The translations under genes were made by a program, and so were the position numbers. Positions 1 to 8,620 of a stretch of 64,000 nt of DNA are shown here, one piece after another. The stretch is from contig JAEZJK010000083.1 of NCBI GenBank assembly GCA_023415835.1, positions 30,106 to 94,105 on the forward strand, written 5' to 3'. The notes beneath the pieces were generated by a model. That model was not told the origin of the DNA. It saw nothing but the letters and a program-made list of their open reading frames with translations, and made no database searches. The stretch comes from Bacillota bacterium (GTDB taxonomy: Bacteria > Bacillota > UBA4882 > UBA8346). The first letter of the stretch is position 1. Each line of letters opens with the position of its first letter.

Positions 1-82
1 TTGAAACTGGTATCGGAAAAGTATATATTCATATGTGGTCATATCCAAAAGATAACTTCAATTGAGTAAGCCTTTTTTGCCT

Positions 83-108
83 AAAAAAAATAGAGGCCTT
101 TACCTCTA
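83..108 (-). terminator. Intrinsic terminator of the leftward NTP-transferase operon
   Basis: On the minus strand a stem AGAGG/CCTCT with a short loop is followed by ATTTTTTTT. It lies about 90 bp beyond the stop of the leftward operon ispE-gntR-NTP transferase. Confidence 0.7.
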
Positions 109-110
109 AT

Positions 111-204
111 CTAGAAAATGCTACCGATGCTTATCGATCCACGTCAATCCCATTTTCATAATTTCACGTGGGTCAATTGGAAATTGACGTGGACGTCTAC
201 TTTG
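111..204 (-). repeat. Dispersed intergenic repeat, copy A
   Basis: The minus strand here matches two other intergenic segments (26161-26245 and 32709-32776) over roughly 70-85 bp. Shared blocks are CACGTCAATTTCCAATTGAC, ATTGACGTGGATCGA and AAGCAT. The core GTCAATTTCCAATTGAC is palindromic. The copy overlaps the last codons of the NTP-transferase gene by a few bases. No ORF is conserved between copies, so it looks like a non-coding repeat family. Confidence 0.7.
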
Positions 205-949
205 TCAAAACCTTTTTGGCAAGTTGTAAATCGCTGGGTTTATCAATATCAATCCCAACTTCGGGATAGGGCGAAACTATGCCCACCGCTTTTACCCCAA
301 GCACCTCGGCCACCCTGGACTCAATCTCTTTAATAGTCAATGCCCCATACAGTAATTTGCAAATATACCACCAACCAAGCATCCCGCAAAGTTTTAGGGG
401 CTTCTTACGCAAGGCGATAGCCTTAGTTAGGGTAGCCAATTTTTCATGGATAATTTCCGGAGATAATAATACCAAGTTACCTCCAGTAAAAGTACCTTCT
501 TTAAGCCGGACGTAAGTCCTTTGAACCCCCGGATATTTCTGATCATTTATAGCTTTAGGGACAAAGGAATAAAAGATATCGCCAGGTTGATTATGGCATC
601 GATTTAAAAAATCTTCCAAAGCCTCTTTAGTAATTAACGGAATATCCGACGTTAAAATCAAAACCGGATCTTTGTCAGTTAAAGCGCTGATACCATTCTC
701 TAAACTTTCCACTACCGAGGCCCCTGGTTTAACAAAGATCAAACGTTCAACATTGGATCTACTATCTGAAAGCATCGATTCGGAACCGACGATAACAATC
801 TTTTTAATTGATTGAACTCTAGCCAAAGCCAGCACCACATAATCTAGCATTGGTCGACCGGCGATTTCAATCTCCGCTTCATATTGAGCCGGGCTCACCT
901 GACGTAACGACCCTTTGTTCAGAGCTCCGGCCAATACTATTGCGTTCAT
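197..949 (-). CDS. NTP transferase domain protein (MobA-like nucleotidyltransferase)
   Basis: A 250-residue protein with a Rossmann-like nucleotidyltransferase fold. The N-terminus reads MNAIVLAGALNKG, a degenerate form of the nucleotide-binding loop of MobA/GlmU-type enzymes, and a TSDIPLI motif near residue 100 fits the metal-binding Asp of this superfamily. The sugar or cofactor substrate cannot be told from sequence. The ATG directly follows the stop of the upstream GntR gene, with a GGGGGTGG ribosome site inside that gene's end, so the two are translationally coupled. It is the last gene of a leftward ispE-gntR-NTP transferase operon. The family is confident; the specific function is unknown. 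Confidence 0.75.
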   Translation of the reverse strand: MNAIVLAGALNKGSLRQVSPAQYEAEIEIAGRPMLDYVVLALARVQSIKKIVIVGSESMLSDSRSNVERLIFVKPGASVVESLENGISALTDKDPVLILTSDIPLITKEALEDFLNRCHNQPGDIFYSFVPKAINDQKYPGVQRTYVRLKEGTFTGGNLVLLSPEIIHEKLATLTKAIALRKKPLKLCGMLGWWYICKLLYGALTIKEIESRVAEVLGVKAVGIVSPYPEVGIDIDKPSDLQLAKKVLTK

Positions 950-1645
950 TCAGCCACCCCCATATTTCTTATCCTGATGAATCATACTCATCATACTGTT
1001 CTCGGCATTTTCGATATGTTCTTGAGCCAATTTGCAAGCCATTTCACCATCCCGGGCTGAAATAGCTTCTACAATCTTACGGTGCTCTTCCAAAGCGGTT
1101 TTCATACGTCCCGGATATGAAAGGGATGTGGTCCGGAAACGCTGAATTTGTTCCCGAAGGTTACTTATTATTTGACTTAACCGCTGATTACGGCTGGCTT
1201 GATAAAGTATACTATGAAAATCGGTATCGGTGGCCACCACCTTTTCCAAATCGCCCTTTTCAATATCATCCGATATTTTTACCAGATACCTCTCTAACTC
1301 CTCTAACTCATCTTCGGTGATCCGTTCTGCCGCCAATTCCGCGGCCAAACCTTCCAGAGCTCCCCGGATCTCGAAAACATCCACGATGTCCTTTAGAGAA
1401 AGGCCTGCAACATAAGCCCCTTTGCGCGGGATCATCACCACTAATCCCTCTAATTCCAGTTTCCGGATGGCCTCTCGTACCGGAGTCCGGCTAACCCCCA
1501 TCTCCTCCGCCAATTGAATCTCCATTAAACGCTCACCGGAGCGGAGTTGCCCGGAAATAATCGCTTCCCTTATTGATTCAAAGACTAATTCTCGAAGCGG
1601 TTTATAATTGTCAAGCCGTATCGGGACTAATGGTTGACGTTCCAT
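950..1645 (-). CDS. GntR-family transcriptional regulator, FCD (FadR) subfamily
   Basis: A 231-residue regulator. Residues about 15-80 form the winged helix-turn-helix (EMGVSRTPVREAIRKLE is the signature recognition region). Residues about 90-220 are an all-helical FCD ligand domain with the usual metal-binding acids and histidines (DTDFHSIL, EEHRKIVEAI, AQEHIENAE). FCD proteins typically bind small carboxylic acids and repress nearby operons. The ligand is not predictable here, but the tight coupling to the NTP transferase (stop and start adjacent) and 28 bp spacing to ispE suggest one operon. Family assignment is firm. Confidence 0.9.
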   Translation of the reverse strand: MERQPLVPIRLDNYKPLRELVFESIREAIISGQLRSGERLMEIQLAEEMGVSRTPVREAIRKLELEGLVVMIPRKGAYVAGLSLKDIVDVFEIRGALEGLAAELAAERITEDELEELERYLVKISDDIEKGDLEKVVATDTDFHSILYQASRNQRLSQIISNLREQIQRFRTTSLSYPGRMKTALEEHRKIVEAISARDGEMACKLAQEHIENAENSMMSMIHQDKKYGGG

Positions 1646-1673
1646 GTTTTACCCCCATCCAATCTAATATTAA

Positions 1674-2513
1674 TTAACTTAAAAATCTGGTTAAACAGCC
1701 AAACCACCCTGAAGGTAACCCGGCTAAAAACGGTCCGATAATCTCCTGGGGAGGATCAAGCGCGAAAACTGACGGGCCGCTCCCCGACATTAAACAGTGA
1801 TTTAAGCCATAACTGTTGAAATAAGCTTTCACTTGGGTAATCTGAGAATTTTCCCTCAGGGCAACTTCTTCGAGGACATTACCCCAAACCTCATATAAAG
1901 CCTGACCATCCCCGGCCAGCAAGGCCGCGATTACCGTAGCGATTTGAGGATGTTTATTTATCTCTTCTACTTTAAGTTTTTGATAGACTAGAGCGGTTGA
2001 TACCGGAATATTTGGTGTGATCAATAATACCCTGCTCTTCAGGGAAGAGTTTATTGGGGTTAATTGTTCGCCAATACCTTCAGCCCGGGCAGTCCCTCTC
2101 ATGATACAAAAAGGGACATCCGCCCCTAACCTGACTCCGATCTTCATTAACTCGGATTGAGAAAGGCCTAGTTTCCAAAGGTTATTTAACCCAATGAGCA
2201 CTGCGGCGGCATCAGTACTTCCTCCCGCTAAACCGGCAGCTACTGGAATCTTTTTATTAATTTCAATTTTAACCCCACTAGCGACACCCGTTATTTCCTG
2301 CAGTAAAAGGGCAGCGCGCCAAGCCAGGTTACGCTCATCTACCGGAAGGTAAGGTAGGTTACAGCTTAACTCAATCTTCGCGGCAGGTTCTAAAGTCACT
2401 TGATCTGACAATTCAATTGATTGCATGACCATATCGACTTGGTGGTAACCATCGGCTCTTCGGGTTATTACATCCAAAGCCAAATTTATCTTGGCCGGCG
2501 CTATAATTTCCAT
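1674..2513 (-). CDS. ispE: 4-diphosphocytidyl-2-C-methyl-D-erythritol kinase
   Basis: A 279-residue GHMP kinase that phosphorylates CDP-methylerythritol in the MEP isoprenoid pathway. The start MEIIAPAKINLALDV with ADGYHQVDMVMQSI is typical of IspE, and the ATP loop PVAAGLAGGSTDAA sits near residue 100. The C-terminal LMSGSGPSVFAL motif is also diagnostic. Length matches the family (about 280-290). It is the first gene of the leftward group, with the SRP RNA gene upstream of it on the same strand. Confidence 0.95.
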   Translation of the reverse strand: MEIIAPAKINLALDVITRRADGYHQVDMVMQSIELSDQVTLEPAAKIELSCNLPYLPVDERNLAWRAALLLQEITGVASGVKIEINKKIPVAAGLAGGSTDAAAVLIGLNNLWKLGLSQSELMKIGVRLGADVPFCIMRGTARAEGIGEQLTPINSSLKSRVLLITPNIPVSTALVYQKLKVEEINKHPQIATVIAALLAGDGQALYEVWGNVLEEVALRENSQITQVKAYFNSYGLNHCLMSGSGPSVFALDPPQEIIGPFLAGLPSGWFGCLTRFLS

Positions 2514-2588
2514 ATCTCCAGTTTCTTTCGTTTGATGTAGTACTTATTTGCCGTTAATCTTCTAATTCCTGCAAAGACACACTTGATA

Positions 2589-2615
2589 CAAAAAAACACC
2601 GGTAAAATACCAGTG
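2589..2615 (-). terminator. Terminator of the SRP RNA gene
   Basis: Minus-strand stem CACTGGTA/TACCGGTG with a 3-nt loop, followed by seven T. It begins about 12 nt beyond the SRP RNA 3' end. Confidence 0.8.
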
Positions 2616-2626
2616 CCAATAATTAT

Positions 2627-2896
2627 GGCCGTGCACCTCGCCTCGACCAAGTTTTCCCGAACGTTCCGAAACAGCCAGCTCCGACCAGGCAGCCTTACGG
2701 CACACAAAGAATCTTACTTACCGCTGCTTCCTTCCGGACCTAACGGGGTTTATAAGTTTTTGTTGCGCAAGACCCAATCATCAACGCCGCTTAATCCGGC
2801 CGGACTCACGAAAACCGGCCTCAGATAAGGAATTAAATCTTGCTATAGCGGGTTGCAAGTTACAGGGCACCGCTACCTCCCCACCTAGCACGGCCA
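2627..2896 (-). ncRNA. ffs: Signal recognition particle RNA, long Bacillus type (with Alu domain)
   Basis: The minus strand begins GGCCGTGCTAGGTGGGGAGG and contains GCGGTGCCCTGTAA, the Alu-domain sequences of Bacillota scRNA. The S-domain tetraloop region GTTAGGTCCGGAAGGAAGC lies at about 2725-2750. The 3' end GGTGCACGGCC pairs with the 5' GGCCGTGC. The length of about 270 nt equals that of the B. subtilis scRNA. The RNA scaffolds Ffh for co-translational targeting of membrane proteins. Ends are set from terminal pairing and may be off by a few bases. Confidence 0.93.
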
Positions 2897-2990
2897 TAAA
2901 CTTAATATAAATGGAGTCAATTTATTTTATCATATTCCGGTAACGATTCAACCGTTATTTTGTGGTTTAAAAATAATTTTATGCTAAATA

Positions 2991-4349
2991 TTACAGTTGA
3001 TAACTATAAATCCTATTTCCCGAAACCACCAATAAACTTGGATCATTATAGTATAAACCGGTAATGCGGCCGATAGCCCGTTCTTCCCAAACTTTCAGCC
3101 CAAACAGGCGCTCCCTGGCCTCAAAAGTTCCAGAGAGCCCGACCACAACCGCATCAGAAATCTGAACCAATTTTGGAATAACCGCCTCTTCCCAATCAAC
3201 TTTCCATAATAGCCTACCAGTCCATCGATGGAATGCCTGTAAATGCCCTCGGTTTGACAGATCGTTATAAAGGATATACACTTCGCTATTTCCCAAACTG
3301 AGATCCGCTTGTTTCAACCCTCCGGAAATTCCGGTTTTCCAAGCAGCAATGCTTCTACCAGTCTCCGCATCAAAAATTTTAAGCTGGCCATCATTTAATA
3401 AACAAACCATCTCGCCTTTATCTATTATCGGAAGAATGGCTAAGGCGCTCTCAAATTTTTTGACCCATAATTTTTGGCCCACGTTATTTATTGCCCAAAG
3501 TTCTGCGGTTGGAAAGATTAATAAGACCCGGTCATTCCCTCCGGAGGCAATTTCTACTTGAGTAATAGCGGGCAATCGCCAAATTTCCCGGCCATCTTCC
3601 CAATTGAATGCGCGCACAGTCCCGGTTTGCTCCACTGCCAATAAGATTTCGTTTATCAAATTATATTTAATTAGCTCCGGTATTCTTTGAGCCCAGATAT
3701 CGGTAAAACTATAAATATTAATCAGGTCAAGGCTATAGACCTTCAAATATTCGGGGTTTTTTACTAAATAACGATCCTTGTAAGACAAATGTGGTTTAAA
3801 ACCGGTTTTAATCCGCCTTTTTAAACCACCGCTCTCTTGATTAATAATTTCCAATGATTGGAGAGTGTTTACTACCAATGAGAGGTTGTATTTAGAAATC
3901 GATTCAATCCTGTCAAGAGTCTCCCTACTCCAATTCAATCTTGGTTGACGGCTTAAACTTACTGCCCGCGGAGTTTGTGTCCTGGAGTCACCAAGCCAAA
4001 CCTTTAACTCCATCCGGAATTGATTTTGTTCAGTCCAATACCGGAGCACCCGGAAATCAACTACCCCTATTTCCCTCTGTAGCGCGACCAGATCCTTTTC
4101 ATGATCGGATATTGCCAACAATGATACATTACCATCAGCTTGACGGGCTAATCCGAAAGCCTTTCGTAATCCGTTTTCTAAAGCCTCCCGATAAACTTGA
4201 ACCTGGTCAGGACCTGACGTCGCTACCCCAATTACTATAAATTCCCGTATTTCCTCATTAGAGACTGCGCCTTTAACCGCTCCGATAGTACAACTTAAGG
4301 TCAAAAAAAGAATAGTAAAGGCGGGGATTAGTTTCTTAAACCTATCCAT
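2991..4349 (-). CDS. Secreted protein with C-terminal PQQ-like beta-propeller
   Basis: About 452 residues from ATG at 4349, chosen because GGAG lies 6 nt upstream (a TTG one codon earlier is possible). A hydrophobic N-terminal segment of about 20 residues is a signal peptide or anchor. Residues about 35-130 form an alpha/beta region of unknown family. From about residue 235 the chain shows propeller blades with repeated 'DGREIWRL', 'GQKLWVKKF', 'TGRSIAAWK' and 'TGRLLWKVDW' type strands (W-docking-like PQQ repeats). Function unknown; export is likely. It stands alone between SRP RNA and sufB. Confidence 0.65.
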   Translation of the reverse strand: MDRFKKLIPAFTILFLTLSCTIGAVKGAVSNEEIREFIVIGVATSGPDQVQVYREALENGLRKAFGLARQADGNVSLLAISDHEKDLVALQREIGVVDFRVLRYWTEQNQFRMELKVWLGDSRTQTPRAVSLSRQPRLNWSRETLDRIESISKYNLSLVVNTLQSLEIINQESGGLKRRIKTGFKPHLSYKDRYLVKNPEYLKVYSLDLINIYSFTDIWAQRIPELIKYNLINEILLAVEQTGTVRAFNWEDGREIWRLPAITQVEIASGGNDRVLLIFPTAELWAINNVGQKLWVKKFESALAILPIIDKGEMVCLLNDGQLKIFDAETGRSIAAWKTGISGGLKQADLSLGNSEVYILYNDLSNRGHLQAFHRWTGRLLWKVDWEEAVIPKLVQISDAVVVGLSGTFEARERLFGLKVWEERAIGRITGLYYNDPSLLVVSGNRIYSYQL

Positions 4350-4591
4350 CAAAATCTCCTCATCACGTGAATTTTAGTCCGGACATAAGTCGGAAGGATT
4401 GAGGCATGAAAAGAATCAAAAATCGAACTAGAGGAATCCCTTTATTATTACTATTTATGGTTTAACATACCCACGCTCCATGACTATATTCCAATTAAAC
4501 TATCGGCTAACTAAAAGATTTACTATAGAGCCGCCCCGTCAACCTCCGCTATTGCCTCTCGCCTTATTACATATGCTCCGTGCTTATTACC

Positions 4592-5512
4592 TTATCTCAA
4601 ATATCCGTCCAATAAAGTCCGTACGGCTTCCTCCTCATTTAAACCGAAGGTCATTAGTTTCGTTATCTGTTCACCGGATAATTTCCCAATAGCAGCTTCA
4701 TGAGTTAACTCTGCTTCAGCGTTTTTAGCCCATATTTCCGGTTGCGATCGGATGTCAGCCTGTCCCATGATAATCGAATCACATGATAAATGCCCTTTAC
4801 ATTTGTTATAACCAATTAAGCTCGCTTTAAATACCTGAACCGATTGATCTTGCCCCACCGAACGGGTCAATACTTCGGCGCTACTTCCCTCTCCTTGAAG
4901 ATGAACAACAATTTCAGAATTCGCATGCTGTTTCTCGTGGGTTAGCAGCCGTTCGTTCATTATTAACCGGCTTTGGAAGTCTTGATAAACCTCGGTCCGG
5001 CGATCGGTATTATCAATCCCCCTAATTTGTACCATTTCCAGTTCGGCAATTGCCCCTTCTTCCAAATGGATGATGGTCACCGGGTTTAAGACCCGTTCAG
5101 CCGTGCCTCCTCCTGCCCCATAGTGTTTCTCCACATACCGCATCTTGGCGCCTTTTCGGATATAAAACTCATGAATACCATCATGGCGGCTTTTACCGGA
5201 AGAAGTATGGATTCCGCATCCCGCCACGATTAACACATCAGATCCTATTCCAACTTCGAAGGTATTATAAACCACATCGTGTAAATCAGGGATGGTTAAT
5301 ATTACTGGTATATGTACTGATTGGCCGATGATGCCCGGATCGATCCGCACATCGATTCCCGGCTTGTCTTCCTTTGGAGTGATTGTAATCCCAGCTTTGG
5401 ACTCTCTCCCTAAAGCCGCTCCATTTTTACGGATATTATATGCTCCCTGTGGGACGCCATGCAAGTCAGCGATTTCTTTGAGAAGTTCTTTATCGAGAAC
5501 ATTGAGTTGCAT
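4592..5512 (-). CDS. sufB: SufB/SufD-family Fe-S cluster scaffold protein (minimal SUF, SmsB-like)
   Basis: A 306-residue SufB/SufD-family beta-helix protein, shorter than canonical SufB (about 470). The C-terminal region keeps the diagnostic stretch ending WAKNAEAELTHEAAIGKLS and then the EEEAVRTLLDGYL helix that docks on SufC. The Cys of LSCDSIIMG is at the place of the SufB cluster-assembly cysteine. It overlaps the 3' end of sufC by 23 bp. No sufD, sufS or sufU lies next to it, so this is the two-gene SufBC layout called the minimal SUF system, known mainly from archaea and some anaerobic bacteria. That naming is inference from layout and length. Confidence 0.85.
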   Translation of the reverse strand: MQLNVLDKELLKEIADLHGVPQGAYNIRKNGAALGRESKAGITITPKEDKPGIDVRIDPGIIGQSVHIPVILTIPDLHDVVYNTFEVGIGSDVLIVAGCGIHTSSGKSRHDGIHEFYIRKGAKMRYVEKHYGAGGGTAERVLNPVTIIHLEEGAIAELEMVQIRGIDNTDRRTEVYQDFQSRLIMNERLLTHEKQHANSEIVVHLQGEGSSAEVLTRSVGQDQSVQVFKASLIGYNKCKGHLSCDSIIMGQADIRSQPEIWAKNAEAELTHEAAIGKLSGEQITKLMTFGLNEEEAVRTLLDGYLR

Positions 5513-6248
5513 AGTTATCTTCCTCCCCCAAACAAATTTTACGCCAGCGGCAATGGATACCTTCTTCGATCAGCGGCCGGATCTCCTCCATCTTTCCACG
5601 TTCCTGAATTGCGCCACTTGCCACCACAATGATCTCCTCCGCTGCCTCTAAAAACCTTTCACTATGAGAAATGATAATTGTCGTCCGGTTCTCGGCTTGG
5701 CGGTGGGAATAGATTACCAGGTTTAATAACTGCTCAAATCCCCAGAGATCAACTCCAGCCTCAGGTTCATCCAAAATCGCCACCTTAGTCTGGCTCAAAA
5801 GTACCGAGGCTACCTCCAACCGTTTCATTTCTCCGCCGGAAAGCGAATTGTCAGCCATTCTCTCTAAGTAATCCTCAGGGCAAAGCCCAATCTTGGCCAT
5901 AGTTGACCGTAGTTCATTAGAATTCACAGCCTGGTTAGCTAGTTTCAACAGTCTTTCAATTTGGATCCCTTTGAACCGGGGCGGGTTTTGAAAAGCATAT
6001 CTAATTCCCAACCGGCCGCGTTCAGAAATGCTCAAATCAGTAATCTCTTCACCATCGAAGAAGATCCTTCCTCCAGAAGGGTTGTAGATACCCATAATCA
6101 ACTTTGCGATGGAAGTCTTACCCCCGCCATTCGGACCAGTAATAACATATAACTTTCCCGATTCAAATTTTAGGGAAATTTCATTTAAAATAGTGGACTC
6201 TTCCTGGCCTTGACCCAGTTTCAAGTTGATGTTTTCTAAAGTTAACAT
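5490..6248 (-). CDS. sufC: Fe-S cluster assembly ATPase SufC
   Basis: About 252-residue ABC ATPase that powers Fe-S cluster assembly with SufB. Visible are Walker A GPNGGGKTS (an unusual GGGKTS where GAGKST is common), Q-loop region FQNPPRF, signature LSGGEMKRLEVAS, Walker B VAILDEPEAGVD and the H-loop IIISHSERF. The 'E' and 'SGVDxx' pattern is SufC-like. The ATG at 6248 is preferred because GGGGTGG lies 5 nt upstream; a GTG 9 nt earlier is possible. It is the first gene of the sufCB operon, preceded by a TATAAT box with an overlapping palindrome (6339-6359). Confidence 0.9.
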   Translation of the reverse strand: MLTLENINLKLGQGQEESTILNEISLKFESGKLYVITGPNGGGKTSIAKLIMGIYNPSGGRIFFDGEEITDLSISERGRLGIRYAFQNPPRFKGIQIERLLKLANQAVNSNELRSTMAKIGLCPEDYLERMADNSLSGGEMKRLEVASVLLSQTKVAILDEPEAGVDLWGFEQLLNLVIYSHRQAENRTTIIISHSERFLEAAEEIIVVASGAIQERGKMEEIRPLIEEGIHCRWRKICLGEEDNYATQCSR

Positions 6249-6338
6249 TGCAACCACCCCTTATTTCCTGAATTTATTCGCGGTGTTTCAATATTTTCCT
6301 TTTGGATGGAAACTTTGAATTTTTAATCTAATACTAAT

Positions 6339-6359
6339 ATTATACCTATACCAAGGTAT
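6339..6359 (-). promoter_or_regulatory. sufC promoter -10 with candidate operator palindrome
   Basis: On the minus strand TATAAT at 6344-6339 is preceded by the palindrome ATACC-TT-GGTAT (6359-6348) where the spacer would be. A strong -35 is lacking. An operator inside a promoter with a poor -35 is common for regulated Fe-S operons (Rrf2-type regulators), but the regulator is not identified here. Confidence 0.45.
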
Positions 6360-6366
6360 GAAGTAT

Positions 6367-6394
6367 ATAAAAAAACCAGCCTCAAAAGCTGGTT
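6367..6394 (-). terminator. Terminator after the tRNA-Ser genes
   Basis: Minus-strand stem AACCAGC/GCTGGTT followed by TTTTTTTAT, placed 17 nt after the 3' end of tRNA-Ser(GGA). It closes the leftward tadA-tRNA-tRNA unit and insulates sufC. Confidence 0.8.
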
Positions 6395-6410
6395 TAGTTT
6401 TTTAAAAATA

Positions 6411-6498
6411 TGGCGGAGAGATAGGGATTCGAACCCTAGAGGCTGTTACACCTACACGCGCTCCAGGCGTGCGCCTTCGACCACTCGGCCATCTCTCC
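6411..6498 (-). tRNA. tRNA-Ser (anticodon GGA)
   Basis: 88 nt including encoded CCA. Acceptor GGAGAGA pairs with TCTCTCC; D-arm GCC...GGC; anticodon loop CTGGAGC gives GGA, reading UCC/UCU. A long variable arm and the T-arm GGGTTCGAATCCC are present, as expected for class II tRNA-Ser. Confidence 0.95.
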
Positions 6499-6575
6499 AG
6501 GTTATTTAAATAATACTGCTTAAATATTATAACAGAATATCTGCTACTAATAAAGTATTTTTTATTAACATTATA

Positions 6576-6665
6576 TGGCGGAGAGAGCGAGATTCGAACT
6601 CGCGAGGGACGTAAATCCCTACCCGCTTTCGAGGCGGGCGCCTTCAACCGCTCAGCCATCTCTCC
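6576..6665 (-). tRNA. tRNA-Ser (anticodon CGA)
   Basis: 90 nt including encoded CCA. Acceptor GGAGAGA/TCTCTCC; anticodon stem CCCGC/GCGGG with loop CTCGAAA gives CGA, reading UCG. Long variable arm AGGGATTTACGTCCCT and T-arm CGAGTTCGAATCTCG. It lies 18 nt after tadA on the same strand, so probably cotranscribed. Confidence 0.95.
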
Positions 6666-6683
6666 GGGTTGTTTTTTACTTAC

Positions 6684-7166
6684 TTAACGGCGTTTTTTAA
6701 AAAACTCCTTCAGTAATTCACCGCATTCCTTTTCCAATACCCCGCCCGTAACTTCCAAGCGATGATTGAGCCGAACATCTTGAACAATATTCATTAGGCT
6801 TCCGGCAGCGCCGGCTTTAGGATCCGAGGCGCCGTACACCAACCGATCAGTTCTCGCCATTACCATTGCACCAGCACACATTGGGCAAGGTTCCAATGTA
6901 GTGTATAATGTTGTCCCCAATAGGCGCCAATGCTGTTTAACCTTAGCTGCTTCACGTAAAACTAAGATTTCCGCATGAGCAGTCGGATCTCCGGTTATTT
7001 CCCGTAAGTTATGAGCCTTGGCGACAATCTGGTTATTAAAAACAATTACTGCTCCGATAGGGACTTCTCCCTTCCGGGCAGCTTTACCGGCTTCCAAAAT
7101 CGCCTCCCGCATGAAACCTTGATCCGCTTCGATTTGACGGTTCGGAAGCAGTATATCATTCATCAT
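6684..7166 (-). CDS. tadA: tRNA adenosine(34) deaminase
   Basis: About 160 residues. Zinc-dependent deaminase that converts A34 to inosine in tRNA-Arg(ACG). The active-site motifs TAHAEI (His ligand and proton-shuttle Glu) and EPCPMCAGAM (two Cys ligands) are intact, and the C-terminal KKECGELLKEFF helix fits TadA. The start is set at ATG 7166 because the extra 8 codons upstream (MVRYYWCR) have no family match and no ribosome site; an ATG one codon later also fits. Two tRNA-Ser genes follow on the same strand. Confidence 0.92.
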   Translation of the reverse strand: MMNDILLPNRQIEADQGFMREAILEAGKAARKGEVPIGAVIVFNNQIVAKAHNLREITGDPTAHAEILVLREAAKVKQHWRLLGTTLYTTLEPCPMCAGAMVMARTDRLVYGASDPKAGAAGSLMNIVQDVRLNHRLEVTGGVLEKECGELLKEFFKKRR

Positions 7167-7352
7167 TCGACACCAATAATATCTTACCACAAACTATCAA
7201 TCCGTTTCAAGGTAATATTTTAGTATATTTAGTCCTTTTTGCTAATCCATCTCTTTTTTTTAAAAATATTTAAAATAGGAACTAGCCCTGCTTCTAAAGT
7301 TAAAAAACGCCCTTAACGTATTAAAAGCCCTGAAAAGTTGGTTTTTTCTTAG

Positions 7353-7381
7353 TTGTCATGTTTTTAAGGTGATGGTATAAT
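7353..7381 (+). promoter_or_regulatory. Sigma-A-like promoter for the diguanylate cyclase gene
   Basis: TTGTCA at 7353-7358, 17-bp spacer, TATAAT at 7376-7381. The 7191-7542 gap between the divergent tadA and cyclase genes holds nothing else that I can support. Confidence 0.55.
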
Positions 7382-7542
7382 TTAACTATAAATTTATACC
7401 TATCTTAAAACATAACTCCACAACCCATTTCAAACTTGAACATGTTTTAAGTTCTCCCTCATCTTCGAATTAATTATTTTTAAAACAAATATCTCTATTT
7501 ACTTCTCCATACCGATCGAAACCGAGAGCCGGGGTGACTAAA

Positions 7543-8550
7543 ATGTTGCTTTATCTTCATAAAGGGAAATTAATCGGGCAAAGGGCAATCTTCCGGCAGG
7601 TTAGATCAGGGCTAATTTTATTAGTGATTATTGGTTCTTACTGGTTAATCAAACCCAGTTATCTACTTATTTATTATGTTCTAACCTCTCTAGCCATAAT
7701 AATATTATTATACGGCCATCATCAACCTAAAAAAGTTTGGGCCGATCTTCAGGTTAAACCTGCGGATATCGCCAGTATGATTGTTACCAACCTTTTTTTA
7801 GCAGGGATTGTCCTTATTACAGGCGCAGCTCAAAGTCCCTTAATTAGCATCATTTTAGTCCCAATCATCTTATTCACAGCTGAATTTGGAACCATTACCG
7901 GGATCTGGAATTATATCGGATTATGCATATTCTTAATTTTTATCTCCGTCTTTAGCACAACAGTACTTAACTTAAAAGCTTTAGTAGTTCCCTTCACGCT
8001 ATTAATGACAGGCGGCGCTTGTTTATTAACTATCGGGGCTTTACATTATTTCCAATCCCGTTTTACCAGAAAAGCGGAATACTTATTAACCCGTGATGAA
8101 TTAACCGGCTTATATAACCGCCGTTTTTTGAAATTTACAGTCTCGAATGAAATCAAAACCAAAAAACACTTTGGATTCATCCTGATCGATATCAATTTTT
8201 TTAAATATTACAATGATTTTTGGGGACATTCAGCTGGTGACAACCTCTTAATTAGTATCGGAAAAATACTAAGAAAAAGTGTCCGGCCCCAAGATATCGT
8301 AGTTCGGCACTCGGGTGACGAATTTATCATCATGTTGCCTGAATCAGACCAAACAACTGTCGCGAAAACAATTGACCATATAGTCCAGTCCATCGAGTCC
8401 TGCAATTTCCTAGGCGAAGAGTGTTTTCCCAATCAAAAACTTTCAATTTCATACGGTTTCACTCTTTTTCCCGGTGACGCCCATAATTATCAAGATTTAT
8501 TTTCAGCTGCCGATCAGGCTCTTTACAGCTATAAAAAAGGGCGGCAATAA
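7543..8550 (+). CDS. Membrane diguanylate cyclase (GGDEF domain)
   Basis: A 335-residue protein with about six predicted membrane segments (residues about 20-180) and a C-terminal GGDEF domain. The active-site loop reads SGDEF at residues 257-261, a tolerated variant of GGDEF, and the inhibitory I-site RPQD lies five residues before it (248-251), so product inhibition is likely. The upstream DELTGLYNRR motif marks the domain start. It should make c-di-GMP from two GTP. ATG 7543 is preferred because GGGGTG lies 6 nt upstream. It is a single gene convergent with gyrB. Confidence 0.88.
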   Translation: MLLYLHKGKLIGQRAIFRQVRSGLILLVIIGSYWLIKPSYLLIYYVLTSLAIIILLYGHHQPKKVWADLQVKPADIASMIVTNLFLAGIVLITGAAQSPLISIILVPIILFTAEFGTITGIWNYIGLCIFLIFISVFSTTVLNLKALVVPFTLLMTGGACLLTIGALHYFQSRFTRKAEYLLTRDELTGLYNRRFLKFTVSNEIKTKKHFGFILIDINFFKYYNDFWGHSAGDNLLISIGKILRKSVRPQDIVVRHSGDEFIIMLPESDQTTVAKTIDHIVQSIESCNFLGEECFPNQKLSISYGFTLFPGDAHNYQDLFSAADQALYSYKKGRQ

Positions 8551-8572
8551 ATCCGTTGCTGTAATCAGCTGT

Positions 8573-8603
8573 GAAAAAAAGGCCCTTTTCAGGACCCCTT
8601 TTT
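8573..8603 (+). terminator. Shared terminator between the cyclase gene and gyrB
   Basis: A-rich arm AAAAGG (8577-8582) pairs with CCTTTT (8597-8602) around a CCC/GGG-like core, with T or A runs on both sides. It is placed between convergent genes, so it may act in both directions. Confidence 0.5.
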
Positions 8604-8620
8604 ATTTCAAAACCATCCTT

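Noticed and set aside
2501..2828. ORFs on both strands in 2501-2828
   Set aside because: They lie inside the SRP RNA and its terminator.
6402..6659. An 85-codon minus-strand ORF
   Set aside because: It runs through both tRNA-Ser genes; the translation is of tRNA sequence.
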